In this document: piece after piece, positions 56,113 to 64,000 of the stretch
How positions within the stretch are numbered: the stretch's first letter is position 1
Layout: each line of letters begins with the position of its first letter
Source of the DNA: Adiantum capillus-veneris
Taxonomy: Eukaryota; Streptophyta; Polypodiopsida; Polypodiales; Pteridaceae
DNA length: 64,000 nucleotides
Reading direction: 5' to 3'
NCBI GenBank assembly: GCA_014529385.2
Contig: CM043953.1
Coordinates: 64,515,372-64,579,371, forward strand
The notes under the pieces: generated by a model
What the model was told of the DNA's origin: nothing
What the model saw: the letters and a program-made list of their open reading frames with translations, nothing else
The model's database searches: none
Position numbers and translations under genes: made by a program

Positions 56113-56200
56113 ACGTAAGAAATCTCACCACCCCCAACCCCCCCTCTTGACACGTGGTGAGAGCTCTTTCAAGCGGCGAGTGTTCCTTGTAACTCCGGCC

Positions 56201-56226
56201 ACACACACACACACACACACACACAT

Positions 56227-56253
<27 letters not shown>
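56201..56253. repeat. (CA)n(GA)n microsatellite
   Basis: About 12 CA units, 'tag', then about 13 GA units and a short GATA part. Confidence 0.9.
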
Positions 56254-56257
<4 letters not shown>

Positions 56258-56259
56258 TA

Positions 56260-57480
56260 GAGACAATCGAAGGTCACCAACAGTACTCGTATTTCTAAAT
56301 TCTAATACCCTAGGGTTTACCTTCATTACTTAGATACTTTACACATGCCAAAAGGGCGCCCACCATTGCTACTCCCGGGTTCAAATGAAGCAGCAAAAGG
56401 GCCGCACGGCCCAAGTTGCCTTTCCCCTTTTGCTTCACACAAGCCAATGGTAGAGAGGTGTGGTACTAATTGCAACACACGCACGTTCTCGATTCATTGG
56501 CTTGCTTTGTTTGTGCAGAGAAGTGCAAGCCTCGTTGGCGCAAGCCTATTGTTTTCTTCTATGTGAAAATTTGTTCTTCCGGGGGGGATAAGCGGAAAGA
56601 AAATGGCGAGTCATAAAAAAGGGAATTTTTGCATCTGCCAATCAGCTTGCTCCAATTCACAAAGGCTTCTTCTGTTGTCCTCCCTGATGAACCAAGCCTA
56701 AGGTGCAGGTGCATGCCTTGATGTGTTTGCCACATTGCGCAATTTAAATGGCTCTGTAAAAAAAGGGTCACCAAAACTTTGAACGGCCTCAACCCCTCGC
56801 CCAAATATGCTCGTAGTGCCATATGCATAGACCATTGATCAATTAGCCACACATTAACGTCTCTAACCAATATGCTATATTCCTTTTGTTGGCCACTTTC
56901 TCTAATGTCTAACTTGGTGTGTAAGGACTCCCTTTTCCATTTCACACAGACATTATGGCAACCGCCCACAATTTTGGCCCCTTAATAGACTTTCAAAGAA
57001 TGTTGAGATGTTGTGGCATGGAATGTAGTTTGTGTCAGATATGCAAACATGGCAGTACTCTCATCATAGTCAAGATGCATCAAATTGTTTCAAGGAAATG
57101 AAATTGGATATTGCAATTAATGTTATTTTTTATGTGTGTGTTGTAAAGGCTTGGAACATCAAATGCAATGAAGATTTTGGTAAACCCTATTCAAAGTGAT
57201 AAAAGCTTGTCAACCATAAGAGAAGGGGATAAGGATCTTCGAAGTGGATTATTAAGACTTAATATAGCTTTATGGAGTGCTCCCACCGACTTCTAGCAAA
57301 GCCAACAGTGAAAAGGGCTTCAAGGCCACTCAAAGGTAAACTTGTCAAAGCTTCATCAAAACCGAACCTCAAGGCTTCACCAAGCTTCAAAAGGGCTTCC
57401 CCAATCAGAAATTTCAAAACCATTGTGACAAGGGGCGTGAAGAGGAGCTTCACAAAAGGAGTAAAGCTTCACAAAAAAAG

Positions 57481-57483
<3 letters not shown>
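56260..57483. other. Unassigned sequence
   Basis: No gene recognised. The frames at 56345-56566 and 56559-56969 have no known domain. Part 57290-57470 shows repeated 'aagcttca' and 'ggcttc' words. Confidence 0.4.

Positions 57484-57543
<60 letters not shown>
57484..57543. repeat. (CT)n(CA)n microsatellite
   Basis: About 22 CT units followed by about 8 CA units. Confidence 0.9.
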
Positions 57544-57544
<1 letters not shown>

Positions 57545-57686
57545 TCACATTAAAACTTCAAAATCTTACAGCCAAGCACAATAACTTGCAAATAAATCTC
57601 CTAAGGAGTATTTGTGCTCGTGTAAAGAGGTAAACACTAACACTGGCTAGGAGAGTCTCCTAAGTTAAGACTCCTCTATTAGCACA

Positions 57687-58573
57687 ATGGGGGAGAAGGG
57701 AATAGACAAGTTCAATGGGGAAAGGGTTCCATACATGGTAGCCGAAGTTAAGAGGATACCTCATGAAGAAATGTTTGTGGTATGTTATCAGCACAGCCTT
57801 AGAGCAACAGGCCAAAGCCAATGGAGTGCATACTAGGGCATCTACGCTCATAGCAAGTGCACAAAATTTATCATCACTTCCTTGCATGACAACTATATGC
57901 ATTTCATAGACAAATGTAAGCATGCACATGAAGCCTAGCGAGTTCTAGAGAGCAATTTTAGAGCTAGGGCTAAAATAAGTAAAGTTAGTCTCAAAAGACA
58001 ACTTTACAATCTCACTGTGATTGAAGGGGAGGATGTTGCTAGCCTAGCATTGTCATGCAACTCACTTACATCCAGTGCGAGGCACCAGAAGACGACAAAG
58101 TGGCTGTGCTTTTAAGTGCACTTCCACCTTATTATGACCTCTTAGTCACCATCCTTGAAGAAAAAGTTCCAACTCCAGTATTTCAAGACGTCATCAATTC
58201 TCTTCAAGCAGAAGAGAAGAAGCAAAAGGGTACATCAACACCATCAAGAGGAGGTTTTTTCGTCTCATCACCAAGGGGAGGATATTCAACATCATCATCA
58301 AGTGTAAAGAAGTGTTATGGTTGTTGGAGAATGGGACATGTAGCAAAGGATTGCTACACCAACAAGTCTCGCAACAAATGTGGTAAGAAGGGGCATCCTC
58401 CTTCTCGATGCTACTCAAGTGGAGGCAACAATAGTGGAGAAAGCAGCAATGGTAATAGCAAAAACTACAAAGGCAAGAAACGTGCAAGAGGATCAGCTCA
58501 TGTAGTGGAGGACGAAGAAGAAAAGGAAGACCAACGGGAGAACAACCTTGTTTACTACGATGACATATTGTGA
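57687..58573 (+). pseudogene. Copia-type gag only, remnant
   Basis: Start ATG at 57687 ('MGEKGIDKFNGERV'), typical of copia gag. After a frame change it reads 'RVLESNFRARAKISKVSLKRQLYNL' in two parts (TAG where Trp is expected, near 57938), the UBN2 core. From 58055 an open frame ends at 58573 with one good zinc knuckle CYGCWRMGHVAKDC (about 58315-58356), a second that has lost its first Cys (KCGKKGHPPSRC), and an acidic tail. No protease, integrase or RT follows: the purine tract comes only about 150 bp later. This is a gag-only or internally deleted element. Confidence 0.8.
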
Positions 58574-58719
58574 AGATTGTAGCCTCTCTTCAAGGGAAGG
58601 ATTTTTTTGTCATTCTTTGTGGATCTATCATACTTAGTGGATGTGTATTGACATCATGTGTGGATGCTATATGTCATCCTTAGTGGATAAAGCATCTTCA
58701 ATGTATTGTCCTGGTCCAA

Positions 58720-59030
58720 ACCTCAAGGGGAGGATTGTAAGGTGTAATCTTTGCCCTAGAGTATGAGTCAAGGAGAGAAGAGTGGAATTATCCCACATGC
58801 AGTAGTGCAAGGCTATAGAGCTACTTAAAGCTCTATTCATAAATAAACAAAATCATTCCATGTTTGCATTACATCTCTCTTGTTTATGGTGAGTTTGTGA
58901 TGGGTTAGCAAACTACTCAAGATTGTGTTTATGAGTCCAAGTTAATCTATCTTGGAATCTAATTTGCGAGAGTGATAATCTAGCCTACACACACTCACTT
59001 GTGTGCACGATGTTTGTCTTTCATCGACCC
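58720..59030 (+). repeat. Possible 3' LTR after the gag remnant
   Basis: The purine tract 'aaggggaggat' (58724-58734) is followed by TGTAAGG at 58736, a usual LTR start, with an A-rich 'ataaataaacaaaat' (about 58839-58853) that could serve as poly(A) signal. No matching 5' LTR is present upstream, and the right end is not defined, so this stays tentative. Confidence 0.4.
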
Positions 59031-60056
59031 TAGCTAGCACGATCCCATTCTCACCATCGGTGTCATGTTGCTTTGCTTCCACAATGAAAAAAGACCAATG
59101 GGATGCAACTCATGCAAGCTTGAAGTGTATACACTATTTTTGCAATAATTGGCCCGGTTGCAGGCAAGTGTAGATGTGTATATATGCCCAGTAAGTGTGT
59201 TTTTTATGCCTTTGAGCTGGGATGCTTTGATGTTGCCAAAATGCAAATTATGGGCCGATTGTGTAGTGCTCGAAGTGCTCTCCAAGCCTGTCTTTATGGC
59301 TCGTTGATCATTAGAGGTAGTTTGAGGTCTCTTTTTTACCTTTTAACGTCTAGAGGGAGAGTGCTCTAGCCAATGAGAGGAGGGATTCCGTTACGGAACC
59401 TTTATTTTAAAAATTGCTTTTGAATTTCTTTTATAAAAAAATTGAAAAGAAAATCTAAGGTAACTTTCCATTATGTTTTCCTTTTACCTCAAAAAGTTCT
59501 CTTTCACCAACCAAAAAGTGTTTTTGAATCTTCTCACGGCCTTCTTTTCTCTCCTATTCTCACCTCTCTTTTGAATCTTCTCACGGCTTTCTTTTCCCTC
59601 CTCTTCCTCCTATTCTCTCTACGCCTTCATCTTCTGTGTGTCATCTTCCTCAAGCAATGTAATCCACCTCGTCTAAACACCATAGCACATCCATTGAAAC
59701 CATTACCACCTATGCTACATTCAATGAGCACAAATAGTGGATCCCAATATCCATAGCCAAGGGTAACTGGATTATAATGCAGCAGAGCAAGAGAAGAAAA
59801 GACTCCTCAAAAAACTAATTCTTGTCATATTGGAAAGAAATAGTGAAAGAAGCATATAATTTAGAAGAATACTTGTCTTTCATATTCGGATATAGAAGAT
59901 GGTGAATATCATCCAACTTAATTATCAGGGTAAAGATCTTTTAGCAAAGGGGACATGTCCCTCATGCACAGAATTAGAGTACACTTAAAAATCTTTAATC
60001 AAGGTATTAAAATTAACAAGAATTTAAAAAAACTAACAATGTGACTCAAAAAAAGT
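59031..60056. other. Unassigned sequence with a local duplication
   Basis: No gene seen. A unit of about 48 bp ('ttttgaatcttctcacgg' plus pyrimidines) is duplicated at about 59522-59569 and 59570-59620. Confidence 0.45.
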
Positions 60057-60211
60057 GACTTTGACCCTGTCAGTGCGTTCGAAAGGCCCAAAAACCATAG
60101 GATGGACTTGTAAATTGCCTCTTTTGGACACCCCGAGAGGGAAAAACGTCAAACTTCCCCCCTCGAAAATACGATTTTTGTCATTCTGGACGCACTAACA
60201 GGGTCAAAATC
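60057..60211. mobile_element. MITE-like element, 155 bp
   Basis: The ends are inverted: 'gactttgaccctgtcagtgcg' at 60057, and on the other strand 'gattttgaccctgttagtgcg' from 60211, differing at two of 21 positions. The middle has C and G runs, is not coding and can fold. Flanks show no clear duplication. Confidence 0.7.
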
Positions 60212-60257
60212 ATCATATATGGAGTTATAAACTCAAATTTTTCTTATGCTTGTTATT

Positions 60258-60329
60258 GTGTCCTCCTCGCGCGGAATTTGACTACTTGGAGGTTAGTCTG
60301 ACTACTCAATTTTTGTGCAAGGGAGACAC
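60258..60329. repeat. 72-bp palindrome, unit 1
   Basis: GTGTCCTCC...GGGAGACAC. The arms pair imperfectly (about two thirds of positions) and mismatches are mostly transitions. The right arm is nearly the reverse complement of unit 2's left arm. Confidence 0.7.
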
Positions 60330-60358
60330 ATATATTACGAGTTCATAAAAAAGAGTGA

Positions 60359-60430
60359 GTGTCCTCCTTGTGCAAAAATTGAGTAGTTGGAGGCTAGTCC
60401 AAGTACTTATTTTTCGCGTAAGGTGGACAC
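60359..60430. repeat. 72-bp palindrome, unit 2
   Basis: GTGTCCTCCTTGTGCAAAAA...TTTTTCGCGTAAGGTGGACAC; arms pair at about 27 of 33 positions. Separated from unit 1 by 29 bp. Confidence 0.75.
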
Positions 60431-61650
60431 ATATCTTAGAAACTGATCAAAAGAAGTTGATAATGACAGTAATATAAACTCATACTAAGCTAAATAATAA
60501 CTATTGTTGTAGTTAGAAGCCAATGTCAAAAACCTGCTACAGTTGGTGCTTATGATAGAGATGTAAAATCATATGTAGTGTTTAGGATATGAAGTATTCA
60601 AAAATGTAGAAGAAATAAATTGGAGCAGAGTAGGTGCAAAATGAGTAGAAAATGTTGTTTGGGTGCGCTCTCCTCTTTATATAGTAGTGCACAAATATCT
60701 AGACAAGATTTGGTTTTGCACAAATTACGAGACAAAAAGTAACCATTTTGCATGGATTTGACCATTGTGCACAAATTTCAAGGTTCATAATTGGCATGCT
60801 ATATATATCCCAAAATTCCTCTAAACCTTATTTGTTCTTAATCTTCTCAATTTTGTCCAAATTTTTGGGAGTGACCTTCAATTCAAAATGTAACATTAAA
60901 TGGCCTAATAACTTATGTGTAGCGGAAATTAGCATGAACATAGTGGGCATTTCATTAGAATAGATTCCTAATGAGAATTACAAGAGTGCTTGGGTGGAGA
61001 GAGCAACAAAAAGCATAACACCTAGTTAGATAGCATCGACAATACTTTCAAAAGAGAGAGAAATTAAGCTATTGACAACAGTTGAGGACCGGATTTTCAT
61101 GGAGCCGGTCCCCCCTCCAAAAGGCTTTGTATTAGGGTTTCTCCCATCAAGAGAGACATTGTACAATACAATTCTTTGTGTTCCTTCAAGACTAGCTAGT
61201 GCAATGAAGATGGAAACTTCATGCACTAAGCAAAACAATTAACAAACACAACTTGAATTATCCCCGTTCTCAGACCCAAAACCTCACACACCTTCGAAGA
61301 TGGTGAGAGCTAGCAGGGTATGAGAGTAGATTGAGAGGAAGAAGGAGTATCTTACGAGAAAGATGTACATCTCCTCACATAATCACTCATATGTAGCATA
61401 GCTTAGCTTAGTAATTAGCTTGGTAGAGGAGATGAGCATGCATTGAAGCTTGGCTCTTGGTTGGATTTGCATCCACATGCCAAGAGAGTGTTGATGTAGG
61501 CTTCTATCTCACAAGCTTGGAGTAGGTGATGAGTTCTCCATTAAAGCTTGGGAAGAGATAGTCTTCTCTTTCTTCACACATGAGCTTGTGTGAGTGTGTG
61601 TGTGATAATGCCTTGCAAAAATCAGCCCCCTCTCTCTCTTGGGCGAGCCC
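60431..61650. other. Unassigned sequence
   Basis: No gene recognised; the small frames at 60748-60963 and 61026-61238 carry no known domain. AT-rich. Confidence 0.4.
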
Positions 61651-61669
61651 TCTTGCTAATTGCTCTTGC

Positions 61670-62070
61670 TGAAGCCTCATTGGCCCTCCCCAAGTCAAGC
61701 CAATTACAATTAAGCAGCATAAGTGATAGCCTTCTGACATGTGTCCCCCTTTCCCCTTTTGTGAGAGCTTTAGGTAATTAAATAATTAAACTAAACTCTC
61801 ATTGGACCCCTTTGCCTCCTGGTCAATAGGAATCAGGCAAGCCATGGGGCTCCTGAATGCTCATTGGACCCCTTGGGAGACTGCCCAATAGTCTTCTAGG
61901 AGACTTAATTCTCATTGGTTTCTTTTATTAAATTTTTTTAAATTAATTAAACTAGATTTACTCTAGCTTAATTCTCATTGGTCCACTTCAAGGGTCATCC
62001 AATAGAAATTGGGCACACCTTGTGGGCATCTAGCCTAGGGAGCTGACATGTGTCCCTCATTCCCTTTGTG
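61670..62070. repeat. Degenerate tandem array with CCAAT-type words
   Basis: Five 'ctcattgg' words (about 61677, 61798, 61859, 61911, 61974) recur, each usually followed by 'cccctt...' and 'caata(g)'. 'acatgtgtccc...ttccc..ttgtg' occurs at the left (61738) and at the right (62045). The array looks like repeated local duplication. Confidence 0.55.
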
Positions 62071-62543
62071 TAAAGGGAGCCTGTGTGTATGTGTGTGGCT
62101 TTCTCTCTCATCCCCTACCTTTAGGGCTCGCCCCCTCCCATGTAGGGATGTGCAAAGACTTTTAGGGCACACACAAAGCATCCAATTTTCCCTAGGGTTG
62201 ACCTTTGGACACAACCTTTGAATTTTGGAACCTTAGCATTTTGGAAGTCTTAATGGGCTGAACCTTAGGGTCTTTTTAGCCCATTGTTGCACATGGCTCT
62301 TTTGCAAATGGCCCCCCCTTTGGATCCCTACTGTGGCCGGTCTGCTAGCTTAACCAATATTCTAGCTTTTTCTCCCCTAGCCTTCCCCACATTAAATGAT
62401 CAGTTTAATATGAGAAAATCATTTAGGAGAATTAGATATTGATTATTATGACACAAAATGATGCTTAGAGGACATAAAAGATACATTTTTTCCCCTCAAT
62501 TATTTATTTAGTGTGAACAAAACTTATTTTTTCCATTGAACTT

Positions 62544-62615
62544 GTGTCCTCCCTATGTGAATTCAATGTACTTGGATGCCTGTCTGAGCCTACTAATATC
62601 ACGTAGGGAAGACAC
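62544..62615. repeat. 72-bp palindrome, unit 3
   Basis: GTGTCCTCCCTATGTGA...TCACGTAGGGAAGACAC: the same ends and exact length as units 1 and 2. Confidence 0.7.
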
Positions 62616-62654
62616 TTCTTGGAGTATAAGTTTTTTTTGGAGTTTTTTCAACAT

Positions 62655-62680
62655 GTGTCCTCCTTGCACGAAAACTTTGC
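62655..62680. repeat. Left half of a fourth palindrome, cut by gypsy B
   Basis: GTGTCCTCCTTGCACGAAAA matches the left arm of the family; it breaks at 62680 where gypsy sequence starts. Confidence 0.6.
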
Positions 62681-64000
62681 CTCTTCACGAGCCTTAGGTC
62701 ATGGACTAGAATCTCAAAAAGCTCCCTTGAACATTGCCAAATTAACAGATTTCTTGGCCTCTGAAGTCAGAACCACTATAATGTCTAAATTGCATGGGGA
62801 TCCAAAGCTATACTTGGCTCTTCATGCATTTCTCAATGGAGAACTAAAAGTCGGCCTACCACAATTTGCACAGATGAGTAGGCCAATGAAATCCCAATTT
62901 AGGAGGAATGCTTGGACCCACAACCCAAACTAGACAAAAGCTCAATTATTGAAATACCTGTTAACAAGTTGGGACAATACTTTGAAGGCGATGAATCGAA
63001 TGCAACCCTACCAATCACTACTAAATGATTAATTGTGAAGGGAATCCTTGATGGTGATGCAGAAGTAAGCATTGTAACAAAAAGCTATTGGGAATCTATG
63101 GGAAGACCACATCTTGAAGTCACAAATGTAGTGGTAAAAAAGGCCAATGGATCTATCGTTACGCCTATTGGAATGCAGAAAGATCTCAAGATCAAGGTCC
63201 TTGGACACAAGGTGCGGCATACCTTCATCATTATGGACTTGTCCAAGCATCCTGTGTCATTTGAGATTATTTCAGGGTGTCCTTTCATGAGGGAAGCAAA
63301 AATGGTACATGACTGGTCTAGAATCATGTCTACTTATATTTCCAAGACTCCTTCATCGGAGTTGATCTTGTAAGCGGTCCAGTGTACCCTTTAGGGAAGA
63401 AGATTATAGTTGACAATCGATCAGACACCACAATTCACTCAGCTCCATTAAAATATTACTACACATGTAAAAAGGACACGGATATTGGGGGAGACTCTCC
63501 TTATATGGATTTCCTACGTGGAATGGCTGAGTCGCGGAAAATGTTGATTATGTACACCTCGCAGCAACCATAGACACTTGGGGAAATAGAGGAACAACTT
63601 GGGTTACACCTGAGGGTGAAGAAATACTGCAGGTTGCACCAATGAATATGTTTAAGTGCAATGCATATGTCTTTTGATATATAAAGAGTGAAGACCTGAA
63701 TGACATCCAAGCTACTAGTGCCTCAGAAGATTGTGATCAATGTGACTCAGAGATTGAATCATTGACAAAAATTAATTCTGAGCTTGAAAGGGAATCTGAC
63801 TTTCATATTAGCTCAAATTGAGAAACAAAACCCTCAAGGCCAAGTACCACGCTATATAGCAATTTATCCTGGAGTGAAGAGGACACAAATGAGGATAAAT
63901 CCAATGATTCCACTCTAGTAGCAACCCAAAGGTTAAAATAGACAAGAGGAGTAAGAGGTATAAGAGGCTACGATATCGAGCGAATGTACGTGCTAGGATA
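62680..64000 (+). mobile_element. Gypsy B: second, partial copy of gypsy A (protease and linker region)
   Basis: From 'cctcttcacgagcc' on, it is colinear with gypsy A 16791-17445 and 22514-23190, without the copia 2 insertion, and it runs off the window. It covers the pre-protease frame, the protease-like 'VKGILDGDAEVSIVTKSY' (about 63033), 'RHTFIIMDLSKHPVSFEII' and the acidic linker. In-frame stops at 63026, 63571 and 63819 match those of gypsy A. The left edge is a sharp truncation without LTR. Confidence 0.9.

Noticed and set aside
61026-61238. Minus-strand frame of 70 codons as a small gene
   Set aside because: No recognisable motif, no splice or promoter context, and length within chance expectation.

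Overview
The window looks like a transposon-dense land-plant nuclear genome. The signs are low gene density, many long (CT/GA)n and (GT)n tracts, full-length and broken Ty1/copia and Ty3/gypsy LTR elements with plant-type primer-binding sites, a plant hAT transposase with spliced introns, and a single conserved plant gene split by a very large intron. The huge intron and the repeat mix would suit a fern or a gymnosperm, but nothing here fixes the species.

Left part (1-3804): non-genic sequence with a decayed tandem duplication and a SINE-like insertion. Nest 1 (3810-25115): an old, broken gypsy element (gypsy A), bounded by a perfect 5-bp duplication CAATA, holds three younger insertions: copia 1 (5581-10831, in gag), a coding-free LTR element (12814-15777, in the gag tail) and copia 2 (17446-22513, in the protease region, duplication TACTT). 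A second copy of the same gypsy (62680 to the window end) lacks copia 2 and shows its empty site.

Middle (25121-35020): mostly unassigned sequence with a 28-base G run, an inverted-repeat element (27228-27585), simple repeats, a minus-strand LINE 3' end (32645-34100) and a tRNA-derived SINE.

Host gene (35021-55738, minus): a two-exon gene for a 155-residue OB-fold protein of the plant At4g28440-like family. The two exons join exactly in phase at GT/AG sites across an intron of 20,250 bp. Nest 2 lies wholly in that intron: gypsy E, a chromovirus (38768-53399, duplication GTTCA), holds a hAT transposase segment (about 39686-49030), which in turn is split by gypsy D (42321-48898, minus strand, duplication CTCTC). 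D and E are sister subfamilies.

Right part (55739-64000): a CT-tailed SINE upstream of the gene, a gag-only copia remnant, a 155-bp MITE-like element, a family of 72-bp imperfect palindromes, and gypsy copy B, whose left edge cuts one of those palindromes. The only likely functional protein-coding gene is the OB-fold gene; every transposon reading frame carries stops or frameshifts. I see no CRISPR, no bacterial system, and nothing that clearly counts as a new biological system. The most informative signals are the TE-filled intron, the gypsy/hAT/gypsy composite, the palindrome family and the shared CT tails of the SINE and LINE.
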